Source: Sporosarcina ureae | Lineage (GTDB): Bacteria > Bacillota > Bacilli > Bacillales_A > Planococcaceae | NCBI RefSeq assembly: GCF_029267015.1 | Contig: NZ_JARIEA010000059.1 | Span: 1-64,000 of the forward strand | Length of the DNA stretch: 64,000 bases | Direction: 5' to 3' | Shown: positions 34,115 to 42,848 of the stretch, one piece after another | How positions within the stretch are numbered: position 1 is the first letter of the stretch | Layout: each line of letters opens with the position of its first letter | Made by a program: the position numbers and the translations under genes | Notes under the pieces: generated by a model | The model's database searches: none | What the model was told of the DNA's origin: nothing | Seen by the model: the letters and a program-made list of their open reading frames with translations, nothing else

Positions 34115-35437
34115 ATGAAACAGCGTGAACAATGGACATCCAAGATTGGTTTTATCTTAGCTGCTGCTGGCAGTGCTATCGGATTAGGTGCAATCTGGAA
34201 GTTCCCTTATATGGCCGGAACAAATGGCGGCAGCGTGTTTGTGCTGTTATTTATCATTTGTACATTATTGATCGGGCTACCGATTTTATTGGCTGAGTTT
34301 GTCATTGGACGAAGAGGACATGCAGATGCCGTGACTTCTTTGAAAAAGCTTTCAACAGGACGGAGTTGGGGATGGGTTGGATGGATGGGACTTGCATCGT
34401 CTTTCATCATCTTATCGTTTTACAGTGTCGTAGGTGGATGGATACTTTCCTATTTAGCACGAGCGTTTACATTTAAACTTGGCGGAATAGATTATGGTGA
34501 TTTATTCAATACTACGATTGCCAACCCGTGGGAAGTATTACTAGCGCAAGCTCTGTTTATGGCATTGACGATCTTCATCGTTCAAAGCGGAATTCGTGGA
34601 GGAATTGAGCGAGCAAGTCGCTGGATTATGCCGCTATTATTCTTGTCTTTCATTGTATTGGCAATTCGTTCGTTAACATTGGACGGCGCAATGGAAGGTG
34701 TTCGGTTCTTATTCGTTCCAGATTGGAGTTATCTCAACGGAAAAACATTCCTTGTTGCATTAGGGCAAGCATTCTTTTCACTGAGTGTCGGTGTAACGGC
34801 TATGATGACGTATGCTTCTTACCTTTCGAAAGAGGAAAAACTTGGACAGTCTGCATTTAATGTCTCGATGCTAAATATCGGGATTTCTATACTAGCAGGA
34901 CTTGTGATTTTCCCAGCAGTTTTCGCATTGGGACACTCACCTGAGGCGGGCCCTGGTTTAATCTTCGTTATCCTACCGGCTATTTTCAATGAAATTCCGT
35001 TCGGTGGCGTATTCTTGATCATCTTCTTTTTCCTCATGCTGTTTGCAACATTGACTTCCGCCATTGCGATGCTCGAAATCGTAGTGTCGACAGGAATTCG
35101 CAAAAAGCATGACAGACGAAAACGGGCTTCATGGGTATTCGGAGGACTGATCTTTTTGGTAGGAATCCCAAGTGCATTATCTTTCGGTTTACTAGCCGAT
35201 GTGAGTATCTTCGGTAACTCCATTTTCGACTTTGCTGATTTACTGACGAGTAGAATTGCGATGCCGCTTGGTGCGTTGGCTGTTTCTTTATTTGCCGGCT
35301 TTATTCTGACGAAAGAGGATACGGCGGAAGAGTTAGGCATGAATCCCACTCTTCACACTTTGTGGAAAGTGATCGTCCGCTACTTCGCACCGATTGCGAT
35401 TATAGTCATATTTTTCACTTGGATTTTAGGTATGTAA
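34115..35437 (+). CDS. Sodium-dependent transporter, NSS/SNF family
   Basis: A 440-aa protein with about eleven to twelve helices of the LeuT-type neurotransmitter:sodium symporter family. Helix 1 is typical (KIGFILAAAGSAIGLGAIWKFPY), with the unwound Gly-Ser region and the NGGSVFVLLF stretch in helix 2. Bacterial relatives take up hydrophobic amino acids or tyrosine. Divergent from the XRE gene and followed by a strong terminator; monocistronic. Confidence 0.93.
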   Translation: MKQREQWTSKIGFILAAAGSAIGLGAIWKFPYMAGTNGGSVFVLLFIICTLLIGLPILLAEFVIGRRGHADAVTSLKKLSTGRSWGWVGWMGLASSFIILSFYSVVGGWILSYLARAFTFKLGGIDYGDLFNTTIANPWEVLLAQALFMALTIFIVQSGIRGGIERASRWIMPLLFLSFIVLAIRSLTLDGAMEGVRFLFVPDWSYLNGKTFLVALGQAFFSLSVGVTAMMTYASYLSKEEKLGQSAFNVSMLNIGISILAGLVIFPAVFALGHSPEAGPGLIFVILPAIFNEIPFGGVFLIIFFFLMLFATLTSAIAMLEIVVSTGIRKKHDRRKRASWVFGGLIFLVGIPSALSFGLLADVSIFGNSIFDFADLLTSRIAMPLGALAVSLFAGFILTKEDTAEELGMNPTLHTLWKVIVRYFAPIAIIVIFFTWILGM

Positions 35438-35471
35438 AAAGCACGCCGGAGAAACTCTCCGGCGTGCTTTT
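35437..35471 (+). terminator. Terminator after the NSS transporter
   Basis: AAAAGCACGCCGGAGA and TCTCCGGCGTGCTTTT form a perfect long stem around AAC. Confidence 0.92.
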
Positions 35472-35496
35472 AGTTTGTGTACACTTATTAGTGGGC

Positions 35497-35633
35497 TATG
35501 AGCAGTTTCAAGGTGTCTATGAGCGGATATCCAGCGTCAATGAGCAGTGACGGTACTCGATAGAGCGGTAATCGGCTGTCATAGAGCACTTAAAGTCCCT
35601 GATAGAGCGCTCAGAGAGAATCAATGAGCTTGA
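35497..35633 (+). repeat. Seven-unit tandem array, exact 21-nt period (array B)
   Basis: Cores related to TATGAGCGGTT begin at 35497, 35518, 35539, 35560, 35581, 35602 and 35623: again seven units and an exact 21-nt period. The last unit is preceded by GAATC, as in array A. It lies in a convergent gap, downstream of the NSS terminator and of the minus-strand methionine sulfoxide reductase gene. In-frame stops make it non-coding. Confidence 0.9.
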
Positions 35634-35712
35634 TGTCATTATGTCGGAAATATTCTAGTTGGAACAAACGCATCCGCTTGTAACGCTTCACTCACGCCCA
35701 TCGTGTGAAAGC

Positions 35713-36192
35713 TTAGATATGTTTCATAAGCGCTTCTACCACTAGCGTTAATCCTGCTAAATCATCTTCAGAAAAACGATCCAGTTCAGGGCTGTCGATA
35801 TCGAGCACACCAATTACTTCTCCATCCTTAATCATAGGCACGACAACTTCGGAACGGGATGCAGCGTCGCATGCAATGTGGCCTGGGAATGCGTTGACAT
35901 CCGCTACAACGAGACCTTCTTTCGTCTTCGCAACCGTTCCGCAAACCCCGCGGCCCAGTGGAATACGGATACATGCAGGTAAGCCCTGAAATGGTCCTAG
36001 CACTAGTTCATCTCCATCCATCAAATAAAATCCTACCCAGTTAATCCGGTCAAAGAATTGATTAAGTAGTGCAGATGCATTGCTTAAATTCGCGTACATA
36101 TTTGGCTCTCCAGACACTAATGCGTCCAATTGCGTTGAAAGCTGTTTATATTTCTCTTGTAGATTGTTGGAATAGTCAATAGGTGTGTACAT
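35713..36192 (-). CDS. msrC: Free methionine-(R)-sulfoxide reductase (GAF domain)
   Basis: A 159-aa fRMsr-type GAF protein that repairs free Met-R-sulfoxide with thioredoxin. The three catalytic cysteines are in GLPACIRIPLGRGVCGTVA and GHIACDAASRSE, in the usual order. NWVGFYLMDGDELVLGPFQG and VLDIDSPELDRFS complete the family pattern. ATG at 36192 follows CAGGGA; the longer frame to 36273 is unsupported. Confidence 0.93.
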   Translation of the reverse strand: MYTPIDYSNNLQEKYKQLSTQLDALVSGEPNMYANLSNASALLNQFFDRINWVGFYLMDGDELVLGPFQGLPACIRIPLGRGVCGTVAKTKEGLVVADVNAFPGHIACDAASRSEVVVPMIKDGEVIGVLDIDSPELDRFSEDDLAGLTLVVEALMKHI

Positions 36193-36286
36193 ATCATTTC
36201 CCTGCTTTCTGTGTATAGATCTACTTTTTATCATACACAGAATTACGTTGTTGGAAAAGTAATCGAACTTCATTACACACTTCTAC

Positions 36287-36529
36287 TCAATCTAATTTCG
36301 CCTTCAATACCTCTCCGGTTACGGCATCTATTTTAACTTCATACTTATGCCCTTCCATAGTGCGTATATCTACTTCGTAGATTAATATACCATCATCAAA
36401 CTCTAGCTCAGATTTCACCACTTGCCCCGGTACTCTTTGCAATGCAATTTCATTCGCCTGCTCCATAGAAATCCTGCGGTATTGAGGATGTTGCCAGTGA
36501 TTCATCCAATATTCATTTTGCTGATTCAA
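36287..36529 (-). CDS. PepSY domain protein
   Basis: An 80-aa cytoplasmic-looking protein with a PepSY domain (about 18-80: ISMEQANEIALQRVPGQV, GILIYEVDIRTMEGHKYEVKID and AVTGEVLKAKLD). PepSY domains often inhibit proteases. There is no signal peptide, and an aromatic N-terminus. The start is TTG with GGGAGGG 9 nt upstream. Confidence 0.85.
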   Translation of the reverse strand: MNQQNEYWMNHWQHPQYRRISMEQANEIALQRVPGQVVKSELEFDDGILIYEVDIRTMEGHKYEVKIDAVTGEVLKAKLD

Positions 36530-36617
36530 TTGATGATCCCTCCCATTTCTTCTTCGCTCTCAATCTATGCTACAAAGTGAAAAAGTGTTTCTCTACTACG
36601 TATGTCGTTTACGATAG

Positions 36618-36653
36618 AAAAACGGATTATTTCCGAGGAAATAATCCGTTTTT
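36618..36653 (-). terminator. Terminator after the MFS gene
   Basis: AAAAACGGATTATTTCC and GGAAATAATCCGTTTTT form a near-perfect stem; usable on both strands. It directly follows the MFS stop at 36655. Confidence 0.9.
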
Positions 36654-36654
36654 G

Positions 36655-37953
36655 TCAGGCAGTTTGCGCTGAAGAGTTTCTTTGTTTGTAACGCATCCAA
36701 ATAATGAGTGGGATGAGCAGTAACGAGATATATGTTCCTAGGAAGCTCAGCATGGAAAAGCCCGAGAATGCAACGATAATTCCTGAAGCCAAGCCACCGA
36801 CTGTACCCGCTAATGCGACAAACACATCGATAGTTCCTTGGATCTTCGCACGAGTCAAGACATCCGTCGAATCGATTACAATAGCTGTTCCACTGATTAA
36901 CCCGAAGTTCCAACCAACTCCTAGTAATATGAGAGCTACGGACATCCAGAATATAGATCCTCCAGCTACGTAGGCTGCGAGAATACCCGCGGTTGCAAGT
37001 GTCACACCGGAAGCAATCACCATAGCCGGACGTCCAATCCGGTCTACTAATACTCCCGTGAAGACTGATGGTAAATACATCCCTGCAATGTGCAGCCCAA
37101 TAACTATACCGATACCCGATATTTCTGCGCCGTGATGTTGCATATGAAGCGGCGTCATGGTCATAATGGCAACCATGACACCGTGGGACAGAACGAGAAC
37201 AACAGCTCCTATCCAAATACCCATTCTGTTTGCCGTACGCTGGTGAACTAATTGTAATTGTAATTCACCGGATTCTTCTTGATTTTTTTGGTTGGCCAAT
37301 TCTATTTCACGTGCCACTAGTAACGGATCAGGATTTAAAAATAGTAGGAAGGTCAAACCGGACAATAAATACGCGACACCTGCTAGTAAAAATACACCTG
37401 TCAATGAAGGAATTCCAATAAAATCCGCTACGTATCCCATAGGTAATACGAGATTCGGGCCTGCGACTGCTCCGACTGTGGTCGAAACCAATGCCACACT
37501 AACTGCTGTAGCACGTTGCTTTTTATTAGCAAGATCTGTTCCTGCATAGCGCGCCTGTAAGTTCGAAGAAGTCCCCGCTCCGTATATGAAAAGAAAAATA
37601 AATAAAATAGCCAAACTTCCAGACATAGCGGCTAGAATTACACCAAATGCTCCAATTCCACCTGTAATAAAGCCTGCTCCCAAGCCAAATCTCCGGCCGT
37701 ACCGCTGTGATAGTCTGCCCACTAGATAGGCTGAAAGAGCTGATCCGAATGTGGAAAGTGCAATCGGCATGCCCGCCAGACTTTCGTTACCAGTCATCTC
37801 CTGTATGATTAAAGATCCCACTGTGATTCCTGCAGCAAGTCCTGCCCCACTAAATATTTGAGATATGATCACGACAAGTAAAGATCTCTTGTAGAGTTGT
37901 TTCTGCGCTTCTTCAGAATTTACATAATACGAATAATCTTGTAATCTCGACAT
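36655..37953 (-). CDS. MFS transporter
   Basis: A 432-aa major facilitator with 12 helices and a cytoplasmic central loop rich in Gln/Glu (about residues 210-235). Motif A appears as GRLSQRYGRRFGLGAGF after helix 2 and is partly repeated as GVLVDRIGRPAMV after helix 8. Probably a drug or metabolite exporter; the substrate is not deducible. AGAAGGAG precedes the ATG. Monocistronic with its own terminator. Confidence 0.88.
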   Translation of the reverse strand: MSRLQDYSYYVNSEEAQKQLYKRSLLVVIISQIFSGAGLAAGITVGSLIIQEMTGNESLAGMPIALSTFGSALSAYLVGRLSQRYGRRFGLGAGFITGGIGAFGVILAAMSGSLAILFIFLFIYGAGTSSNLQARYAGTDLANKKQRATAVSVALVSTTVGAVAGPNLVLPMGYVADFIGIPSLTGVFLLAGVAYLLSGLTFLLFLNPDPLLVAREIELANQKNQEESGELQLQLVHQRTANRMGIWIGAVVLVLSHGVMVAIMTMTPLHMQHHGAEISGIGIVIGLHIAGMYLPSVFTGVLVDRIGRPAMVIASGVTLATAGILAAYVAGGSIFWMSVALILLGVGWNFGLISGTAIVIDSTDVLTRAKIQGTIDVFVALAGTVGGLASGIIVAFSGFSMLSFLGTYISLLLIPLIIWMRYKQRNSSAQTA

Positions 37954-38076
37954 GAAACTTTCCCGCTCCTTCTTTACGTCTATGCCATTATGCTATGTAT
38001 AGAGATGAATCTTTTTTATGCTTTACTCATCTTATCACACCAAGACAAGTAGACGGCGAGGTTTTATCTGAATATA

Positions 38077-38115
38077 AAAACAAGCAAGTCCAGGTGTAAT
38101 GGACTTGCTTGTTTT
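38077..38115 (-). terminator. Terminator after the yugN-like gene
   Basis: AAACAAGCAAGTCCA and TGGACTTGCTTGTTT pair perfectly around a 7-nt loop. It can act on both strands but serves the minus-strand gene ending at 38135. Confidence 0.88.
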
Positions 38116-38134
38116 ATTCTACTATTGCTAAAGA

Positions 38135-38563
38135 TTAAATAAATGGTGCAATAAAAGTAGGATGATCAGAAAATTGTGCTATGCGCTTTTCCCCTTCATG
38201 TACCCACTTTTCATCGTAAACAATGGGGCCGTCTTTGTCTTCAGGTGTTTGGAACTGATCGAGACCGACAGCTGCTAGAACTGGGCTATCATCGTCGTCT
38301 AATCCAATATTGACTACATGATTGATGATAAATGGCACGTCGAATTCGATCATGGCGCTATCTTCATCGAGTTCACCGTCGATTACACGGAAAGGTATTC
38401 GCAAGTAGATGGTATCGCTGCCGTCCTGATTCAGGATGGAGTCGAAGTTTCCTCTGTCGAAGTCCCAATTCCCTCCCATTTGAATGTCATGTTCTGCGAG
38501 AATTTTAGTCGCATCTCCAAATAGCGATTTCTTTCCTGGTAGATTCGTTTTTAGTTCGATCAT
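38135..38563 (-). CDS. YugN-like family protein
   Basis: A 142-aa protein of the Bacillales YugN-like family: MIELKTNLPGKKSLFGDA at the start, GGNWDFDRGNFDSIL near 30, YLRIPFRVIDGELDED near 52, and DQFQTPEDKDGPI near 102. YugN has no established function. AGAGGA precedes the ATG. Monocistronic. This family supports a Bacillales host. Confidence 0.87.
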   Translation of the reverse strand: MIELKTNLPGKKSLFGDATKILAEHDIQMGGNWDFDRGNFDSILNQDGSDTIYLRIPFRVIDGELDEDSAMIEFDVPFIINHVVNIGLDDDDSPVLAAVGLDQFQTPEDKDGPIVYDEKWVHEGEKRIAQFSDHPTFIAPFI

Positions 38564-38717
38564 GGCTTGTCCTCTTTTCTATGTCAGTTTTTCTTGTGGA
38601 TGGTCTTGTTGATGATAGTTTTAAGAATACCCTAGTTAGCTGTTTGGCAAACTTCTAAGGGCAGTTGATTTTCAAAAGAAATAGAGGATAGGCATCGTTG
38701 GTTTTACACAAAAGAAA

Positions 38718-38744
38718 AGACTACCTAATTATATTAGGCAGTCT
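38718..38744 (-). terminator. Terminator after selU
   Basis: AGACTACCTAAT and ATTAGGCAGTCT pair (one G-T) and on the minus strand are followed by TTTTC. Confidence 0.8.
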
Positions 38745-38752
38745 ACTTTCTT

Positions 38753-39787
38753 TTATTTCATTAATTCTTGATAGCGTCGCAAGCATTCTTCATACGCTTC
38801 TTGTACGGTTTCGGCTTGGATGACGTCTTCACCGGTTGTGGCGAATCGGGCTACGGAGTGTTCGTATTGAGGGTCGTAGTAGTGGATCAGTAGTTGCTCT
38901 ACGGCTTGTGCAAAGCGTCCGTTTTCTAAGTCTTCTTGGATCTGTGCGGCGATTGGTTGGTGAATCCGTTTGCGAATTCGGGCAAATGCTTCCAGGAATA
39001 GTTCCGGTTGTTTTTCGGGTTCGTATTCAGATAGGATTTCTTCAACACGTACTTTGACAGGTAGTTGAATGATCCACTGCGGGCTCTGTCCTTTTTTCTC
39101 AAATAGTAGTTCAGGCATATGCACTTGGCCAATGCGTTTACTTTCGCCTTCTATGAAGATATATGGTTCATTCGCATACTTTACTAGCTTATCTGCAACT
39201 AGTAATTCGAATTTCTTTTGATTGTTCGGTCGGACGCCGATCTGTCCGAATATCGAACCGCGATGACCTGCCATTCCTTCTAAATCGATGACCGGACAAC
39301 CGTCTTCCATCAGCTTGTGAAGAATCTTCGTCTTGCCGCTGCCAGTATAGCCGTTCAGTACAAGTAATTTAGGTGCGATAGGTTCTTGCAGTCGCGCAAT
39401 AACCCACTGACGATACGTATGTATTCCGCCACTGATCCGACTTGAGCGTATTCCCATTAATTCAAGCACAGTCATTGCCGTTTTGCTTCGCATGCCGCCA
39501 CGCCAGCAAAACACGGTAATCTGCGTATCAATCTTCCTGAATTCGTCAATGAAGTCGGGCAACTTCTTGGAGAAAATAGCCAGTCCATGATCCATTGCTG
39601 CTTCTTTGCTTACTTGTTTATAAAGCGTTCCTACTTCTGCGCGTTCTTCATTTGTAAAGATTGGAATATTAATACTACCTGGAATAGTAGCTTCTTCAAA
39701 TTCTTTAGGCGTACGCACATCGACTAAAGTGTGTGAATGATTTTTTTGCAAGTCGAGTGCTTCCGCCAATGTAATGTCTCGTACCAT
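38753..39787 (-). CDS. selU: tRNA 2-selenouridine synthase
   Basis: A 344-aa SelU/MnmH enzyme that replaces sulfur by selenium in the wobble 2-thiouridine of tRNA via a geranylated intermediate. The N-terminal rhodanese domain (about 1-125) has the active Cys in TVFCWRGGMRS; the C-terminal part has a P-loop, GYTGSGKT, near residue 143. The ATG at 39787 is preferred to 39799, which touches AAGGAG without spacing. It follows selD by 21 nt, its selenophosphate supplier. Confidence 0.93.
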   Translation of the reverse strand: MVRDITLAEALDLQKNHSHTLVDVRTPKEFEEATIPGSINIPIFTNEERAEVGTLYKQVSKEAAMDHGLAIFSKKLPDFIDEFRKIDTQITVFCWRGGMRSKTAMTVLELMGIRSSRISGGIHTYRQWVIARLQEPIAPKLLVLNGYTGSGKTKILHKLMEDGCPVIDLEGMAGHRGSIFGQIGVRPNNQKKFELLVADKLVKYANEPYIFIEGESKRIGQVHMPELLFEKKGQSPQWIIQLPVKVRVEEILSEYEPEKQPELFLEAFARIRKRIHQPIAAQIQEDLENGRFAQAVEQLLIHYYDPQYEHSVARFATTGEDVIQAETVQEAYEECLRRYQELMK

Positions 39788-39808
39788 GTGATTCCCCATC
39801 TCCTTGAT

Positions 39809-40876
39809 TTACTGCACGATAATTCGACCGCTATGTTCATCGGTCACTTCCCCAATAATATGCGCATCGACTCCAGCTTCGCGTAATTGTGCATGCAGAC
39901 GATCCGCTTCATCTCCTGCAACTGCTACAAGCAATCCACCAGAAGTTACTGCGTCACATAAAATCCATCTACCGACTTGATCCAATGATTCGGGGTATTC
40001 GACGATGTCCTCTATATGAGCAAAGTTGTTTTTCGTACCGCCTGGGACTGAGCCCGCTTCTGCAAGTTCTCTTGTACGCGGCAAAACAGGTACTTTCTCG
40101 TTATCTATACGTAAACAAACGCCACTACCTGTTGCCATTTCAGAAGCATGTCCAAGTAAACCGAAGCCTGTTACGTCTGTCGCAGCATGAATGCTATATT
40201 CATCCATCACTTCTGACGCTGTTTTATTGAGTGTTGTCATCACTTTTGTCACGTGAATTTCCTCTTCTTCAGACAATAATCCGTTCTTCAAGGAAGTAGT
40301 CATGATTCCTACACCAATTGGTTTTGTTAGTATCAAACGATCCCCAGGCTTCGCTCCAGCATTCGTACGGATCTTGTCGGGATGCACCGTTCCAGTTACT
40401 TGCATACCGAATTTTGGTTCCTGATCATCAATTGAGTGTCCGCCAACTAGTACTGCACCAGCTTCTTTCAATTTGTCTGCAGCGCCACGCAAGATTTCCG
40501 TTAGAATATTGCGATCGAGTGTATGAATGGGAAAGGCTACGATATTCAATGCTGTGATAGGTGTTCCGCCCATTGCGTAAACGTCACTGATCGCATTCGC
40601 CGCTGCCACTTGTCCAAAATCATACGGATCATTGACAATTGGTGTGAAGAAGTCAAGTGTCTGCACAATAGCAGTCGTGTCATTTATTTTATAAACGCCG
40701 GCGTCGTCGCTCGTATCCAGTCCGACTAGTAAGTTGGGATCCGTTAGGCCAGGGGGTAATGTGCGTAGAACTTCAGCCAAATCAGCAGGCCCAATTTTAC
40801 ACCCACACCCTCCTTTTGAAGATAATGAAGTCAGTTTTACAGAAGAGTTTCGCATTACAGATATCAACCTTTCCAT
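39809..40876 (-). CDS. selD: Selenide, water dikinase (selenophosphate synthetase)
   Basis: A 355-aa SelD. The N-terminal catalytic loop SSKGGCGCKIGP holds Cys where some species have Sec, plus the Lys. ATP and metal motifs follow: DTSDDAGVYKIN, TLDFFTPIVNDPYDFGQVAAANAISD and TDVTGFGLLGH. The start ATG at 40876 follows AGGGA; an in-frame extension to 40990 would run through the terminator of the upstream gene. With only selU alongside, the selenium here probably goes to tRNA modification. Confidence 0.94.
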   Translation of the reverse strand: MERLISVMRNSSVKLTSLSSKGGCGCKIGPADLAEVLRTLPPGLTDPNLLVGLDTSDDAGVYKINDTTAIVQTLDFFTPIVNDPYDFGQVAAANAISDVYAMGGTPITALNIVAFPIHTLDRNILTEILRGAADKLKEAGAVLVGGHSIDDQEPKFGMQVTGTVHPDKIRTNAGAKPGDRLILTKPIGVGIMTTSLKNGLLSEEEEIHVTKVMTTLNKTASEVMDEYSIHAATDVTGFGLLGHASEMATGSGVCLRIDNEKVPVLPRTRELAEAGSVPGGTKNNFAHIEDIVEYPESLDQVGRWILCDAVTSGGLLVAVAGDEADRLHAQLREAGVDAHIIGEVTDEHSGRIIVQ

Positions 40877-40952
40877 TTGTAGTCCCTTAATTTTACCATA
40901 GAGTTTGTATTCTAGAGTTGTTGAACACTTGAAATTCCTATTGACGCACAAA

Positions 40953-40979
40953 GAGGCTGAGCGTAGATCGCACAGCCTC
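40953..40979 (-). terminator. Terminator after the GNAT gene
   Basis: GAGGCTG-GCG and CGC-CAGCCTC pair around TAGAT, just past the stop at 40995, separating the epimerase unit from selD. Confidence 0.75.
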
Positions 40980-40994
40980 ACTTGATTCATTTTA

Positions 40995-41651
40995 TTACTT
41001 TACATAAAGTACTTGCCATTCATTATCATGTTTCTCTATACGCGTTCCTGTCCAACCATTCAATAACAATTGTTGTTGTCGTTCGATAGCCTGCATAGGA
41101 ACGGATTGCTGTTCGGACGTAGCTTCTTTGAAAGGCTTCTGCAAATCTCTGAATAAAATATAGCGTAGTTTATTGCCGTACTTAACTTGGAGTGCTTTGA
41201 TTTGTAAATCAAGTGCAAATTTATCCTTTAAGCTCGGTATATTAAATGGTGCAACGGTTGTACAAATATAGCGATAACGCTCACTCTCGATGTGCTCCAT
41301 CAGCCATTTGCCTAGTATCGTCTGTAATCCATGACCTCTAAAGGCTGGATCCACGCATGTGATTTCTGAATACAGTACACTTGTCAATTCTTTTTGCGCT
41401 ACACCTACGTCGATTCCTAAATGCTCGTCATCTTCACCAGGATCCAGCATAGCTCGGAACGCAATGAGGCGGTCATCGACGTAGGCTCCTGCCATCACGC
41501 CGTTACCGTGTAAAATATATATAAATTCTTCTTCCGTTAGTGGTTGTAAGAATTCGGGTTGCTCGAGTACTGCGATGACCCGTTCTTGCAAAGCCAAAAC
41601 TTCCGGTAGTTGATCTTCTGTAAGCAGTGAAAGTGATGATTGTAACGTCAT
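40995..41651 (-). CDS. GNAT family N-acetyltransferase
   Basis: A 218-aa acetyltransferase. Acetyl-CoA motif A is GHGLQTILGKWLMEH near residue 112, preceded by the beta-4 stretch TSVLYSEITCVDPAFR. It overlaps the dipeptide epimerase stop by 4 nt, so it is probably part of murein peptide or amino-acid handling. The substrate is unknown. Confidence 0.85.
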   Translation of the reverse strand: MTLQSSLSLLTEDQLPEVLALQERVIAVLEQPEFLQPLTEEEFIYILHGNGVMAGAYVDDRLIAFRAMLDPGEDDEHLGIDVGVAQKELTSVLYSEITCVDPAFRGHGLQTILGKWLMEHIESERYRYICTTVAPFNIPSLKDKFALDLQIKALQVKYGNKLRYILFRDLQKPFKEATSEQQSVPMQAIERQQQLLLNGWTGTRIEKHDNEWQVLYVK

Positions 41652-42760
41652 AGTACCACCTTTTCTTTACGTACCGTCAATTCCCCTAAAGTTTGCTCGT
41701 CTACATCAATTCCGAGCCCTGGTTTTTCATTGAGTTCAATAAACGGTACGTCATAGCGTAAATTACCGACATCTTTGCTGAATTTCAAAGGCCCTGTCAA
41801 TTCTACGCTTGTCATCGCTTTTTGTGAGAAAGCTACATGAAAACCTGCTGCAGAGCCAATGGACGACTCTACCATTGAACCAACCTGACATTCGATTCCG
41901 GCCATTTCTGCCATATGTGCAAGTTTCATAGCGGGATACATGCCTCCGCATTTCATGAGCTTGATATTCACTTTATCCGCTGCACGTTTTGCGATAATCT
42001 CACGCATATCACGCACACCGCGTAGTCCTTCATCTACCATTAGAGGCGTTGCAGTTTTCGATTTGATTTCTACCATCGCATCGATATCATCCGCTTTCAC
42101 AGGTTGCTCGAGCCAGTCTAGTTCACAACTTTCCAATTGCTTCATCGCCTGTAATGTCGTCGCACTGTTGCCCCATCCTTGATTGACGTCAACACGAATT
42201 GCAATATCCTTACCTACACGCTGACGTACCGCTTGAATACGCTTGACGTCTTCCGTTGCATTGGTACCTACCTTCATCTTCAATGAACCATAGCCCGCTG
42301 CTACACGTTCTGCGGCTTCTTGTGCCATATGTTCAGGAGACGCGATACTTAACACATGTGTAATTGGAAACTTCTCATGATAGCGTCCACCGAGAAGATT
42401 GTAAGCTGGGATACTATATGCTTTTCCTACTACATCAAAACAAGCTATATCCAGTGCAGCTTTTGCAGTAGGTACACCGTAGATTGCTTGATCCATTTTT
42501 TCATGAATTCTACCAAAGCTACTAGGATCTTCTCCAAGTAAAGCAGGAGCGAGCGTGTGTTGGAGTACAGCAAATGTACCTTCCCAACTTTCGCCTGTTA
42601 CGTGGTCGTCCGCCACCGCTTCACCGTAGCCGACATGTCCGGTATCTGTCGTCATTTTCACGATAATGGACGGCATGTCATCGTAAGACGCGTAGCTAAT
42701 CACAAATGGTTCGTAGAGAGGCAATCTAATCGCGAATATTTCAATTTCAGTTATTTTCAT
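41648..42760 (-). CDS. Dipeptide epimerase, enolase superfamily
   Basis: A 370-aa enzyme of the muconate-lactonising subgroup. The catalytic KxK is SLKMKVG (about residue 160); metal ligands are RVDVNQGWG, DWLEQPVK and MVDEGLRG; the second lysine is NIKLMKCGG. This pattern is that of L-Ala-D/L-Glu epimerase and relatives, which recycle murein dipeptides; related o-succinylbenzoate synthases are less likely without men genes. ATG at 42760 follows GGAAAG. A GTCGTTA direct repeat lies about 50 nt upstream, shared with the NhaC gene. Confidence 0.85.
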   Translation of the reverse strand: MKITEIEIFAIRLPLYEPFVISYASYDDMPSIIVKMTTDTGHVGYGEAVADDHVTGESWEGTFAVLQHTLAPALLGEDPSSFGRIHEKMDQAIYGVPTAKAALDIACFDVVGKAYSIPAYNLLGGRYHEKFPITHVLSIASPEHMAQEAAERVAAGYGSLKMKVGTNATEDVKRIQAVRQRVGKDIAIRVDVNQGWGNSATTLQAMKQLESCELDWLEQPVKADDIDAMVEIKSKTATPLMVDEGLRGVRDMREIIAKRAADKVNIKLMKCGGMYPAMKLAHMAEMAGIECQVGSMVESSIGSAAGFHVAFSQKAMTSVELTGPLKFSKDVGNLRYDVPFIELNEKPGLGIDVDEQTLGELTVRKEKVVL

Positions 42761-42810
42761 TATGTATTCTTCCTTTCCTATTTGCATTCTTTCATTCGTA
42801 TTGTATGATT

Positions 42811-42828
42811 GTCGTTAAATAGTCGTTA
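42811..42828. promoter_or_regulatory. GTCGTTA direct repeat, candidate operator (copy 1)
   Basis: GTCGTTA at 42811 and again at 42822, an 11-nt period (one helical turn), in the divergent gap between the epimerase and the regulator. The same arrangement precedes the NhaC gene at 45616-45633, so it is probably the binding site of the regulator encoded at 42849-44087. Confidence 0.6.
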
Positions 42829-42848
42829 ATGAAAGAGGAGGTATCTAT

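Noticed and set aside
36596-37216. 206-codon minus-strand frame overlapping the MFS gene
   Set aside because: It lies in another frame of the MFS gene, is rich in Cys, Arg and Ser as expected of a shadow frame, and has no start signal.
42811-42828. GTCGTTA repeats as chance AT-rich similarity
   Set aside because: I considered chance but kept the site, because the same 11-nt spacing and flanks recur 2.8 kb away before a functionally linked gene.
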